DNA of 64,000 bases from Liolophura sinensis. Its lineage: Eukaryota; Mollusca; Polyplacophora; Chitonida; Chitonidae. The translations under genes and the position numbers were made by a program. Under the pieces are notes generated by a model. The model ran no database searches, was not told the DNA's origin, and saw only the letters and a list, made by a program, of their open reading frames with translations. Below are positions 51,586-64,000 of this stretch, piece after piece; the stretch's first letter is position 1; every line of letters starts with the position of its first letter. The stretch covers positions 69,501-133,500 of the forward strand of contig NC_088303.1 in the NCBI RefSeq assembly GCF_032854445.1, read 5' to 3'.

Positions 51586-52668
51586 CACTGTACTGTGTAT
51601 ATCATCCAGTACATGTATTCTTTCTCCCACACTGTACTGTGTATATCATCCAGTACATGTATTCTTTCTCCAACACTGTACTGTGTATATCATCAACTCC
51701 ATGTATTCTTTCTCCCACACTGTACTGTGTATACCATCCACTACATGTATTCTTTCTCCCACACTGTACTGTGTATATCATCCAGTACATGTATTCTTTC
51801 TCCCACACTGTACTGTGTATATCATCCAGTACATGTATTCTTTCTCCCACACTGTACTGTGTATATCATCAAGTCCATGTATTCTTTCTCCAAGACTGTA
51901 CTGTGTATATCATCAACTCCATGTATTCTTTCTCCCACACTGTACTGTGTATATCATCCACTACATGTATTCTTTCTCCCACACTGTACTGTGTATATCA
52001 TCAACTCCATGTATTCTTTCTCCCACACTGTACTGTGTATATCATCAACTCCATGTATTCTTTCTCCCAAACTGTACTGTGTATATCATCCACTACATGT
52101 ATTCTTTCTCCCACACTGTACTGTGTATATCATCAACTCCATGTATTCTTTCTCCCACACTGTACTGTGTATATCATCAACTCCATGTATTCTTTCTCCA
52201 CACTGTACTGTGTATATCATCAACTCCATGTATTCTTTCTCCCACACTGTACTTTCTATATCAACTCCATGTATTCTTTCTCCCACACTGTACTGTGTAT
52301 TTTATCAACTCCATGTATTCTTTCTCCCACACTGTACACTGTATATCATCAACTCCATGTATTCTTTCTCCCACACTGTACTGTGTATATCATCAACTCC
52401 ATGTATTCTTTCTCCCACACTGTACTGTGTATATCATCAACTCCATGTATTCTTTCTCCCACACTGTACTGTGTATATCATCAACTCCATGCATTCTTTC
52501 TCCCACACTGTACAGTGTATATCAACTCCATGTATTCTTTCTCCCACACTGTACTGTGTAAATCATCAACTCCATGTTTTCTTTCTCCCACACTGTACAG
52601 CATATATCATCAACGCCATGTATTCTTTCTCCCACACTGTACAGTGTATATCATCAACTACATGCATA
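51586..52668. repeat. 44-bp minisatellite, about 24 copies
   Basis: CATGTATTCTTTCTCCCACA, CTGTACTGTGTATATCATCA, ACTC. None of the three plus frames contains a stop, so all three stay open over about 340-360 codons although 44 is not a multiple of three. Confidence 0.95.
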
Positions 52669-52984
52669 CATTAGGTAAATGACCTCAAATTTGGCTCTGT
52701 TTAAGTTGCACAGTTTGACATATTCTATGAGATCTGCTATAGAAATGTGTTCCCATGTTTGCTTGGAAGGTTAGATGATATACTGCTGCAAAAAAGGTAA
52801 GTTTCATCACCAAAGTTTCATATTCTGACCTATATTTGCCTCTAAAAATGCACTTTTTGACGTGAAGTTTTAGGTGATTTATGGCAGCCTACTCTTGTGC
52901 AGACTGCTGACTAACTCACAATGTTGTGAATTAAGTGCATGTGTCAAAAATGCAACAAAATTGATTAATGTTGAAACTGTAACC
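52669..52984. other. Non-coding
   Basis: Nothing supported. Confidence 0.5.
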
Positions 52985-54510
52985 TGGAAGCCATTCATAA
53001 GGTTAACCTGACCATTCATTAGCTTAACCTGACCATTCATAAGGTTAACCTGACCATTCATAAGGTTAACCAAACCATTCATAAGGTTAACCTCGCCATT
53101 CATAAAGTTAATCTGGCCATTCATAAAGTTAATCTGGCCATTCATAAGGTTAATCTGGCCATTCATAAGGTTATCCTGACCATTCATAAGGTTAACCTGA
53201 CCATTCATAAGGTTAACTGGACCATTCATAAGGTTAATCTGGCCATTCATAAGGTTAACCTGGCCATTCATAAGGTTAACCTGACCGTTCATAAGGTTAA
53301 CCAAACCATTCATAAGGTTAACCTGACCATTCATAAGGTTAACCAAACCATTCATAAGGTTAACCTGACCATTCATAAGGTTAATCTGGCCATTCATAAG
53401 GTTATCCTGACCATTCATAAGGTTAACCTGACCATTCATAAGGTTAACCTGGCCATTCATAAGGTTAACCTGACCATTCATAAGGTTAATCTGGCCATTC
53501 ATAAGGTTAACCTGGCCATTCATAAGGTTAACCTGACCATTCATAAGGTTAATCTGGCCATTCATAAAGTTAATCTGGCCATTCATAAGGTTAACCAAAC
53601 CATTCATCAGGTTAACCTGACCATTCATAAGGTTAATCTGGCCATTCATAAGGTTAACCTGGCCATTCATAAGGTTAACCTGACCGTTCATAAGGTTAAC
53701 CAAACCATTCATAAGGTTAACCTGACCATTCATAAGGTTAACCAAACCATTCATAAGGTTAACCTGACCATTCATAAAGTTAATCTGGCCATTCATAAAG
53801 TTAACCTGGCCATTCATAAGGTTAACCTGACCATTCATAAGGTTAATCTGGCCATTCATAAGGTTAACCTGGCCATTCATAAGGTTAACCTGACCATTCA
53901 TAAGGTTAATCTGGCCATTCATAAAGTTAATCTGGCCATTCATAAGGTTAACCTGACCATTCATAAGGTTAATCTGGCCATTCATAAGGTTAACCTGGCC
54001 ATTCATAAGGTTAACCTGACCATTCATAAGGTTAATCTGGCCATTCATAAAGTTAATCTGGCCATTCATAAGGTTAACCAAACCATTCATAAGGTTAATC
54101 TGGCCATTCATAAGGTTAACCTGACCATTCATAAGGTTAACTGGACCATTCATAAGGTTAATCTGATCATTCATCATGTTAACCTAGCCATTTATAAGGT
54201 TAGCCTGACCACTGATTAAGTTAGCATGACCATTCATAAGGTTAACCTGACCACTCATCAGGTTAACCGGACAATTCATAGGTTATCCTGACCATTCATC
54301 AGGTTAACCTGACCATTCATCAGGTTAACCTGACAATTCATAAGGTTAATCTGACCATTCATCACGTTAACCTAGCCATTTATAAGGTTAGCCTGACCAT
54401 TGATAAAGTTAGCATGACCATTCATAAGGTTATCCTGACCATTCAATAGGTTAACCTTGTCATTCATAAGGTTAGCGGGACCATTCATAAGGTTAACCTG
54501 ACCATTCATA
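52985..54510. repeat. 21-bp minisatellite, over 60 copies
   Basis: CATTCATAAGGTTAACCTGAC repeated; homogeneous to about 54180, then more diverged to 54510. The minus strand reads MNGQVNL per unit for 432 residues, an artefact of the stop-free seven-codon unit. Confidence 0.95.
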
Positions 54511-54611
54511 TAAAACAAACCTTTTATCATTCATTTATAATGGATAATTAATTTACCAAAAATCTTGAATGGTGAAAACCTATATTCTTAGGGCTTGAGA
54601 TTCTTCTTGAG

Positions 54612-56372
54612 AATATTTTCTTGTGACCACTTGATTAGACAGTACATATGAGGGAGTCAGACATGTTCTTGTGACCACTTGATTAGACAGTACATATGAG
54701 GGAGTCAGACATGTTCTTGTGACCGCTTGATTAGACAGTACATATGAGGGAGTCAGACATGTTCTTGTGACCACTTGATTAGACAGTACATATGAGGGAG
54801 CCAGACATCTTCTTGTGACTGCTTGATTAGACAGTACATATGGAGGAGTCTAACATGTTCTTGTGACTGCTTGATTAGACAGTACATATGAGGGAGTCAA
54901 ACTTCTTCTTGTGACGGCTTGATTAGACAGTACATATGAAGGAGTCTAACATGTTCTTGTGACCACTTGATTAGACAGTACATATGAGGGAGTGAAACGT
55001 TCTTGTGACCAATTGATTAGACAGTACACATGAGGGAGTGAAACATGTTTTTGTGACCACTTGATTAGACAGTACATATGAGGGAGTCAGACATGTTCTT
55101 GTGACTGCTTGATTAAACAGTACATATGAGGGAGTCAGACATGTTCTTGTGACTGCTTGATTAAACAGTACGTATGAGGGAGTCAGACATCTTCTTGTGA
55201 CTGCTTAATTAGACAGTACATATGAGGGAGTCAAACATATCCTTGTGACCACTTGATTATATAGTACATATGGGGGAGTCAAACATGTTCTTGTGACCAC
55301 TTGATTAGACAGTACATATGAGGGAGTCAGACATGTTCTTGTGACTGCTTGATAAGACAGTACATATGAAGGAGTCTAACATGTTCTTGTGACCACTTGA
55401 TTAGACAGTACATATGAAGGAGTGAAACATGTTCTTGTGACTGCTTGATTAGACAGTACATATGAAGGAGTGAAACATGTTCTTGTGACCACTTGATTAG
55501 ACAGTACATATGAAGGAGTCAAACATGTTCTTGTGACCACTTGATTAGACAGTACGTATGAGGGAGTCAGACATGTTCTTGTGACTGCTTAATTAGACAG
55601 TACATATGAGGGAGTCAAATACATGTATGTTCTTGTGACTGCTTGATTAGACAGTACATATGAAGGAGTGAAACATGTTCTTGTGACTGCTTGATTAGAC
55701 AGTACATATGAAGGAGTCTAACATGTTCTTGTGACTGCTTGATTAGACAGTACATATGAGGGAGCCAGATATGTTCTTGTGACAGGTTGATTTGACAGCA
55801 CATATGAGGGAGTCAAATATGTTCTTGTGACTGCTTGATTAGACAGTACAAATGAGGGAGTCAGACATGTTCTTGTGACTGCTTGATTAGACACTACATA
55901 TGAGGGAGTCAGACATGTTCTTGTGACTGCTTGATTAGACAGTACAAATGAGGGAGTCAAACATGTTCTTGTGACTGCTTGATTAGACAGTACAATTGAG
56001 GGAGTCAGACATGTTCTTGTGACCGCTTGATTGGACAGTACATATGAAGGAGTCAAATACATGTATATTCTTATGACTGCTTGATTAGACAGTACATATG
56101 AAGGAGTCAAACATGTTCTTGTGATGGCTTGATTAGACAGTACATATGAGGGAGTGAAACATGTTCTTGTGACTGTTTGATTAGACAGTACGTATGAGGG
56201 AGTCAGACATGTTCTTGTGACTGCTTGATTAGACAGTACATATGAAGGAGTCAAATACATGTATGTTCTTGTGACTGCTTGATTAGACAGTACATATGAA
56301 GGAGTGAAACATGTTCTTGTGACTGCTTGATTAGACAGTACTTATGAATAAGTCAGACATGTTCTTGGGAGG
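54612..56372. repeat. 48-bp minisatellite, about 36 copies
   Basis: TTCTTGTGACCACTTGATTA, GACAGTACATATGAGGGAGT, CAGACATG, with CTGCTTGATT and GAAGGAGT variants. Confidence 0.95.
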
Positions 56373-56825
56373 CTTTTTGTTATTCATTTTCTTCCCAAAA
56401 AATATTTTTCTATCTGCTGAGACTGACCCATTATTACTATTGCATTGAGAGTTTGCGCCCAGTTGGCTAAGAGGTTTCTTGAGTCCTATTCACACCATTT
56501 GTTGGACATAAATCATACCAAGAGACCAAATGTTGAAACAGGTAGGCAATGTTATAATGAGTAAAATACATACACGCCACATTAATGTGAAAAGGAAAAG
56601 ATGGCTGTATTTTCACCCACCTTGTCATTATCATGTGTTGATTATTACAAAAATTGTCAGTGTCAGTTTTTGTTTTTTTTTAGGTCAACATTTTATTTAG
56701 TTTTAAAGTCAACAGTCACATGTCTCTTTAATAAACATAATGAGCACCTATCAAAATATGTAATTAAAGGTATATCATGTACAACCATATTTTTCATTGT
56801 ATTTATGCATGTGATATTTCATCCC
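56373..56825. other. Non-coding
   Basis: Nothing supported. Confidence 0.5.
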
Positions 56826-58186
56826 CATCAGAGTGAACAAAGCCCACATCATTACATATCACCTGTTATCAGAGTGAACAAAGACCACATCATTACATAT
56901 TACCCGTTATCAGAGTGAGCAAAGCCAACATCATTACATATCACCTGTTATCAGAGTGAACAAAGCCCACATCATTACATATTACCCGTTATCAGAGTGA
57001 ACAAAGCCCACATCATTACATATCACCTGTTATCAGAGTGAACAAAGCCCACATCATTACATATTACCCGTTATCAGAGTGAACAAAGCCCACATCATTA
57101 CTTATTACCTGTTATCAGAGTGAACAAAGCCCACATCATTACATATCACCTGTTATCACAGTGAACAAAGCCCACATCATTGCATATCACCTGTTATCAG
57201 AGTGAACAAAGCCCACATCATTACATATCACCTGTTATCAGAGTGAACAAAGCCCACATCATTACATATCACCTGTTATCACAGTGAACAAAGCCCACAT
57301 CATTACATATCACCCGTTATCAGAGTGAACAAAGCCCACATCATCATGTATCACCCGTTATCAGAGTGAACAAAGCCCACATCATTACATATTACCCGTT
57401 ATCAGAGTGAACAAAGCCCACACCATTACATATCGCCTGTTATCAGAGTGAACAAAGCCCACATCATTACATATCACCTGTTATCAAAGTGAACAAAGCC
57501 CACATCATTACATATCACCTGTTATCAGAGTGAACAAAGCCCACGTCATTACTTATTACCTGTTATCAGAGTGAACAAAGCCCACATCATTACATATTAC
57601 CCGTTATCAAAGTGAACAAAGCCCACATCATTACATATCACCTGTTATCAGAGTGAACAAAGCCCACGTCATTACTTATTACCTGTTATCAGAGTGAACA
57701 AAGCCCACATCATTACATATCACCTGTTATCAGAGTGAACAAAGCCCACATCATTACATATCACCTGTTATCAGAGTGAACAAAGCCCACACCATTACAT
57801 ATCGCCTGTTATCAGAGTGAACAAAGCCCACATCATTACATATCACCTGTTATCACAGTGAACAAAGCCCACATCATTACATATCACCCGTTATCAGAGT
57901 GAACAAAGCCCGCATCATTATATATTACCCGTTATCAAAGTGAACAAAGCCCACACCATTACATATCGCCTGTTATCAGAGTGAACAAAGCCCACATCAT
58001 TACATATCACCTGTTATCAAAGTGAACAAAGCCCACATCATCATGTATCACCTGTTATCAGAGTGAACAAAGCCCACATCATTACATATCGCCTGTTATC
58101 AGAGTGAATAAAGCCCACATCATTACATATCACCTTTTATCAGAGTGAACAAAGGCCACATCATTATATATCACCTGTTATACCCA
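56826..58186. repeat. 41-bp minisatellite, about 33 copies
   Basis: ACCTGTTATCAGAGTGAACA, AAGCCCACATCATTACATAT, C; highly homogeneous. Confidence 0.96.
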
Positions 58187-58359
58187 ATTGTCTATATATG
58201 TGTACATGACTCTTTTTCCTGAGGCAAGCAAAAAACAGCATGTGTGTACTATATACATACATATTTATTACACAGCAGGAATTCTGTTACGTTTTTTTTT
58301 TTGTTTTTTTTTGTGTTGATTTATGGATAGGTAGACATGAAAAAAGAAACACCATGACT

Positions 58360-59255
58360 ATGACAGTCACTGTAGCCAGTAGTGACTGCACAGAAAGTGT
58401 TTTGGGACTCGGACTGTGACAGTTATTGTGGCCAGCATTGACTGTACAGAAAGTGTTTTGGGATTTGGACTGTGACAGTTATTGTGGCCAGCAGTGACTG
58501 CACAGAAAGTGTTTTGGGACTCAGACTGTGACAGTTATTGTGGCCAGCAATAACTGCACAGAAAGTGTTTTGGGGTTTGGACTGTGACAGTTATTGTGAC
58601 CAGCAGTGACTGCACAGAAAGTGTTTTGGGACTCGGACTGTGACAGTTATTGTGGCCAGCATTGACTTCACAGAAAGTGTTTTGGGACTCGGACTGTGAC
58701 AGTCACTGTGGCCAGCATTGACTTCACAGAAAGTGTTTTGGGACTCGGACTGTGACAGTTATTGTGGCCAGCATTGACTGCACAGAAAGTGTTTTGGGGT
58801 TTGGACTGTGACAGTTATTGTGGCCAGCATTGACTGCACGGAAAGTGTGTTGGGGTTTGGACTGTGACAGTTATTGTGGCCAGCAGTGACTGCATAGAAA
58901 GTGTTTTGGGACTCGGACTGTGACAGTTATTGTGGCCAGCATTGACTTCACAGAAAGTGTTTTGGGACTCGGACTGTGACAGTCACTGTGGCCAGCATTG
59001 ACTGCACAGAAAGTGTTTTGGGACTCGGACTGTGACAGTTATTGTGGCCAGCATTGACTGCACAGAAAGTGTTTTGGAACTCGGACTGTGACAGTTATTG
59101 TGGCCAGCATTGACTGCACAGAAAGTGTTTTGGGGTTTGGACTGTGACAGTTATTGTGGCCAGCAATGACTGCACAGAAAGTGTTTTGGGACTCGGACTG
59201 TGACAGTTATTGTGGCCAGCAATGATTGCACAGAAAGTGTTTTGGGATTTGGAAT
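58360..59255. repeat. 56-bp minisatellite, about 16 copies
   Basis: GACTGCACAGAAAGTGTTTT, GGGACTCGGACTGTGACAGT, TATTGTGGCCAGCATT, with GGGTTTGG variants. Confidence 0.95.
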
Positions 59256-60953
59256 ATACATGTATTTAGACCAACATATTCATGTAACTATAATTAAAGC
59301 TTCCTATGGCATTATTTGCCTTCCAATCTGTCTGGTTATGTATGTTATCTGTCAGCATGGCACCTATTTGTATCACATCTTTGTTACCTCCTTGTTCCCC
59401 CAGCTAAAAATACACAATATAATTATTAACCTCCATAGTAAGGATTTTTTTAAATGCTTAAATGTTTTAATGTTTTTTAATTATTTGATTGATTGTTGGC
59501 ATGTTCCTAAAGAATTTTTTACTTATTATTAATCATTACAATTAGAGCATTTATTATTAATTAATAATCTATTGTTGATCAAGGAAGCAGTTGTGTAAAC
59601 CACCAACTTTGGTGATTAAGCAATGGTCTTGCTGTTGACCTTTTGACCTCCAACTGTGAGTGCGATTACTTTTAAGTCTTCAGTGATACAGTTGAGCATG
59701 AATTGAGAAAATGAACTCCTATCCAAGCCTGGGATTTAGTTCACACCTTGTGTTTCATTGCATCTGAAAAACCTGTTTCTTAACCAGTCAGTGTTGAGCT
59801 GCTCCAAGGAGTATCATAAATCTGTCTCAGTATGCTCCTCTGATTTAGAAGTTTCCCGAGTTAGCCAGTTTTATCCTTTGTTTTTATTTTTTAGGTGACA
59901 CAGAAAATCCAATTTACAGAATAAAATTAAACCTTTATGACAAAGTACAAGCATTGCTTATGTTGTGCCCAGAGCGTTGACATCGGAGTCCATTAACCAG
60001 GAAAGAAATGTTAAGCACTATGTTAGGTATGGTACATGTATCTCAAAAAGTACTGCAGGCATTGAGCTCATGATTTACACACATGTAGAGTACAGTAACA
60101 CCAGGATGATATTCCAGTGTTGATTTGGTGTGTACATATTAAACACCGTAAACTACTGAATTCCTGACTTAGTGTACTGTGTTTTAGAATCCAAGTTAAA
60201 CAAAATGTTAGGGGTTGAATCTCAAAAAGTACTGCATGTATTGACTTGATGTTTTACATGCATATAAATCACAGTGACACAATGGGAATGTTCCATTGCT
60301 GATGCTCTATGCGCATATTAATTATCATAAATTACCAAATTCATGATTTCAGTACTTTATGTATTGAGCTCAACTTTTGCTTTCACTGTCTCTCTTACTG
60401 ACGAGCTCTAGTTTTGGTAGCCTTGCTACCAAATCTAAGTTTGTTTTCCCAAATCTTGATGTTTTCGTGATTTTCTTTTATTTCAAACTTTTCCGATCAC
60501 AAAATATGTCAACAAGAAAATTTACAATTCATATTTCACACAAAATAGGTGATTTATTCTTTATTCAGGTTTTTTAGTCTTGTTTTTTTTTATACTTTCT
60601 TCAGACTTTGAAAAAATCTCATTCTGCCTGTAAAACAAACATTTAGATTCAGGTCGTTGGACTGAGTTCAAGGCAGTGATAGTTACATGAGGGACCTAAA
60701 ACATTATGCTTTAAACGCAAGACCCCTAGTTAACATTCCACATATTTAAAAGGGGACAGGCCGTGTTTTGTTATCTAGGGGAGATCACTCTGGCAGTCAG
60801 ATTTCCTCCGTGAAATCCGTCGCTGGACCAGGAAGTGGGACAAAAGCGGTGTCAACTTTCGTCAACGGAAGCTTGGCGAGTGGGGGACGCACATCTGCCA
60901 CTCGGTAGTGCCTAACTGGTAAAACAAATGTTCAGAACTAATATCCAACAAGG
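59256..60953. other. Non-coding, with a diverged direct duplication
   Basis: ATCTCAAAAAGTACTGCA occurs at about 60041 and 60220 and starts two related segments (60041-60180 and 60220-60362), an old tandem duplication of about 178 bp. No gene was recognised. Around 60770-60930 the sequence is less AT-rich and may be a promoter. Confidence 0.45.
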
Positions 60954-60978
60954 ATGACCGGGTATATATCATTTACAG
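60954..60978 (+). CDS. Possible first coding exon of a downstream gene
   Basis: ATGACCGGGTATATATCATT TACAG (eight codons plus one base, MTGYISFT) is followed directly by a strong donor GTAAGAG at 60979. It follows a locally GC-richer 150 bp that contains GGAAGTG (ETS-like). No second exon is present before the 15-bp array. Weak evidence because of the short length. Confidence 0.25.
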
Positions 60979-61185
60979 GTAAGAGTAGAGTGTGACAAGA
61001 TGTAGTTTATTTTGGCAGGAGTTCGGCGCACCTGGCACTGTTGCTGTGGAATGGCCTCACCTTGTTGTTTATAATTTCGTCTTCGATGTCAGTATGAATA
61101 TGAATTATGACTGCAAGGGGCATGGCAGGTTACATGCGTGTCGCGAAACACTGCTGTGAAAAATCCAACGGTTTCAAAATGGATA

Positions 61186-61347
61186 TGATTTATTTATTTA
61201 TTTGATTGTTGTTTTACGCCGTACCAGTACTCAAGAATATTTCATTTATACGACGGCGGCCAGCATTATGGTGGAAGGAAAGCGTTCAGATAACGGGGGA
61301 AACCCACGACCATCCGCAAGTTGAAGACCTTCCGACGTACGGCTTTA
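61186..61347 (-). mobile_element. SINE, reverse orientation, 3' half
   Basis: TTTATTTATTTGATTGTTGT, TTTACGCCGTACCAGTACTC, TATACGACGGCGGCCAGCAT and ACCCACGACCATCCGCAAGT; the tRNA-like head is lacking. Confidence 0.9.
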
Positions 61348-62127
61348 GCGGAAACGTGGATATGACTTTAGATGTGTGCCTATAAGGAGGTTGATCTGAG
61401 CACTATTGCTGATGGCTTGAGCTGGGTATGATGCTCTAACCATGGATGTGGGCAGAAGCTGCATAAGGTCAGTTTTGTTCAGTACGGGTATTGTTCAGTA
61501 GGCTAGGGGCCTGTGTCATGTATGTAAGACAGAGTAAAGAGTAAGTCCAACAGCCTCACTGGTTTGCAACCTATAGAGTGTCAACATATCTCCATGTGCC
61601 TCATCAAAATAGAATTAAACATTTAATTATTTGCTAAAAAGAATTATATGTTTTTAAAGTTTGGGGTGGGGGGTGGGGGGACATATGTTATGGCCCTATT
61701 ACTTTCAATCCAACCATATAAAAACTGCACCACAGTGCATCAGAATCGAATGTTAAATATTTTGTTTAATTTGTTCAAATAGATTAATGCACTATAATGT
61801 ATTTTACTGATCAGATATTTAATCTCTGGAAAATTTGTATCTGAATGTAATTTACTAAATCCAGCAATGTAAATCAGCAACAGTGAATACAGGAGCAAAA
61901 AAATATCTGTCTAGTGCCCCAAAACACTGTTTATGTTCTAGCAAAACTCAGTGCAGTATTTGCCCTGGCTATTTTAGAGCATTCATTTTAGCACAGGCAG
62001 TCCTAACTAAGCAAATGTTTTATAAGTCATGGCTGCATGTTTTCTGTGACAAAGAAAACCAATATATTATGGATGATTCTCTCATTCTGAGGTATGTTTG
62101 AGGCCATAACCAAGACAGTAGAGTCTC
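61348..62127. other. Non-coding
   Basis: No supported gene; a short G-rich run (GGGGTGGGGGGTGGGGGGAC) lies at about 61662-61681. Confidence 0.5.
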
Positions 62128-64000
62128 ATTGGTCAAGGGCTGGTTGGTCGAGGGCTGGTTGGGGCTGATTGGTTGAGGGCTTATTGGCCAAGGGCTGATT
62201 GGTTGAGGGCTGGTTGGTCAAGGGCTGATTGGTCAAGGGCTGATTGATCAAGGGCTGATTGGCCAAGGGCTGATTGATTGAAGGCTGGTTGGTCAAGGGC
62301 TGATTGGTCAAGGGCTGGTTGGTCGAGGTCTGGTTGGTCGAGGTCTGGTTAGTCGAGGGCTGGTTGGGGCTGATTGGTCAAGGGCTGATTGGCGAAGGGC
62401 TGATTGGCCAAGGGCTGATTGGTTGAGGGCTGGTTGGTCAAGGGCTGATTGGTCAAGGGCTGATTGGTCGAGGGCTGATTGGTCGAGGGCTGGTTGATTG
62501 AGGGCTGGTTGGTCAAGGGCTGATTGGTCGAGGGCTGGTTGGTCGAGGGCTGGTTGGTCGAGGGCTGGTTGGGGCTGATTGGTCAAGGGCTGGTTGATTG
62601 GTGGCTGGTTGGTCAAGGGCTGATTGGTCAAGGGCTTGTCGGTCGAGGGCTGGTTGGGGCTGATTGGTCAAGGGCTAATTGGCCATGGGCTGATTGGTTG
62701 AGGTCTGATTGGTCGAGGGCTGGTTGGGGCTGATTGATTGAGGGCTGATTAGCCAAGGGTTGATTGGTCAAGGGCTGATTGGCCAAGGGCTGATTGATTG
62801 GGGGCTGGTTGGTCAAGGGCTGGTTGGTCGAGGGCTGGTTGGGGCTGTCAAGGGCTGATTGGCCAAGGCCTGGTTGATTGAGGGCTGATACGCCAAGGGC
62901 TGATTGACTGAGGGCTGATTGGTCAAGGGTTGATTGGTCAAGGGTTGATTGGTCAAGGGTTGATTTGTCAAGGGCTGATTGGTCAAGGGCTGATTTATCA
63001 AGGGCTGATTGGTCGAGGGCTGATTGGTCGAGGGTTGATTGGTCAAGGGATGATTGGCCGAGGGCAGGTTGGTCAAGGGTTGATTGGTCCAGGGCTGATT
63101 GGTCGAGGGCTGATTGGTTGAGGGCTGGTTGGTCAAGGGCTGATTCGTCAAGGGCTGATTGATGGAGGGCTGATTGGTCGAGGGTTGATTGGTCCAGGGC
63201 TGATTGGCCAAGGGCTGATTGATTGGGGGTTGGTTGGTCAAGGGCTGGTTTGTCGAGGGCTGGTTGGGGCTGATTGGTCAAGGGCTGATTGGCCAAGGGC
63301 TGGTTGGTTGAGAACTTGTTGGGACTGATTGGTCAAGGGCTGATTGATTGAGGGCTGATTGGCCAAGGGCTGATTGACTGAGGGCTGATTGGTCCAGGGT
63401 TGATTGGTCAAGGGCTGATTGGCCGAGGGCAGGTTGGTCAAGGGTTGATTTGTCAAGGGCTGATTTATCAAGGGCTGATTGGTCGAGGGCTGATTGGTCG
63501 AGGGTTGATTGGTCAAGGGCTGATTGGCCGAGGGCAGGTTGGTCAAGGGTTGATTGGTCAAGGGCTGATTGATCAAGGGCTGATTGGTCAAGGGCTGATT
63601 GGTCGAGGGCTGATTGGTCGAGGACTGGTTGGGGCTGATTGGTCAAGGGCTGATTGGCCAAGGGCTGATTGATTGAGGGCTGATTGGTCGAGGGTTGATT
63701 GGTCGAGGGCTGGTTGGGGCTGATTGGTCAAGGGCTGATTGATTGAGGGCTGATTGGTCGAGGATTGATTGGTCAAGGGCTGTTTGGTCGAGGGTTGATT
63801 GATCAAGTGCTGATTGGTCGAGGGCTGATTGGTCGAGGGCTGGTTGGGGCTGATTGGCAAAGGGCTGATTGATTGAGGGCTGATTGGTCAAGGGTTGATT
63901 GATCGAGGGCAGGTTGGTCAAGGGCTGATTGGTTGAGGGCTGATTGGTCAAGGGCTGATTGGTCAAGAGCTGGCTGGTCAAGGGCTGGTTGGGGCTGATT
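62128..64000. repeat. 15-bp minisatellite, about 125 units, running off the window
   Basis: GGCTGATTGGTCAAG with GGTTGATT, GGTCGAG and GGCCAAG variants; some units are shortened to GGTTGGGGCTGATT, giving longer-range periodicity. Five-codon units give open frames on both strands (TNQPL, DQSAL and ADWSR types). The end is not seen. Confidence 0.96.

Noticed and set aside
52879-54177. 432-residue frame of repeated MNGQVNL on the minus strand
   Set aside because: Product of a stop-free 21-bp tandem unit; no flanking coding sequence.
52985-54510. Interstitial telomere repeat (GGTTAACC-like)
   Set aside because: The unit is 21 bp and contains no TTAGGG series.
51586-58186. CRISPR-like arrays
   Set aside because: The repeats are head-to-tail without unique spacers, no cas genes are present and the DNA is animal.
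62126-63981. Pentapeptide-repeat-like proteins (TNQPL, DQSAL, ADWSR)
   Set aside because: 15-bp minisatellite; the pentapeptide pattern follows from unit length and does not match the A(D/N)LXX consensus consistently.

Overview
This is eukaryotic DNA from an invertebrate animal. It has spliced genes with GT/AG introns, tRNA-derived SINEs, Tc1 and non-LTR retrotransposons and very many minisatellites. The recurring SINE tail resembles, from memory, the MetaSINE families of molluscs, so a mollusc or other lophotrochozoan is my best guess, not a proven one.

Layout. (1) 1-9790: a gene-dense block of viral type, on both strands and without introns. I read it as a decayed Polinton/adintovirus-like endogenous element. 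It has a packaging ATPase (Walker A and B), a major capsid protein, a duplicated penton-like gene, several conserved accessory genes and the N-terminal part of a probable protein-primed DNA polymerase. Most genes carry in-frame stops or frameshifts; no integrase and no polymerase catalytic domain is present. (2) 9790-17300: transposon territory, with a broken Tc1 copy, several short tandem repeats, an LTR-like relic, and an intact Tc1 element (14850-16360) nested inside a broken non-LTR retrotransposon. (3) 17300-25850: mostly non-coding, with a decayed coding relic that includes a GATA-type zinc finger motif, and SINE pieces. (4) 25853-45053: one complete host gene, a CCDC102A homologue, with seven coding exons encoding 536 residues. 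Its introns are stuffed with tandem arrays and SINEs. (5) 45054-64000: a near-continuous series of unrelated minisatellite arrays (units of 15 to 77 bp), a possible first exon of another gene near 60954, and a 15-bp array running off the window end.

How things relate. The only convincing intact host gene is CCDC102A. The viral block shows the usual interleaved, partly overlapping arrangement of such elements, including two divergent gene pairs with very short shared upstream regions. The most unusual structural signal is that two of the CCDC102A tandem arrays (117-bp unit after exon 1, 21-bp unit after exon 6) are built from copies of the exon's own 3' end and splice donor, so each intron begins with an array of decoy donors. 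The long open reading frames in the right half are products of stop-free tandem units, not genes.
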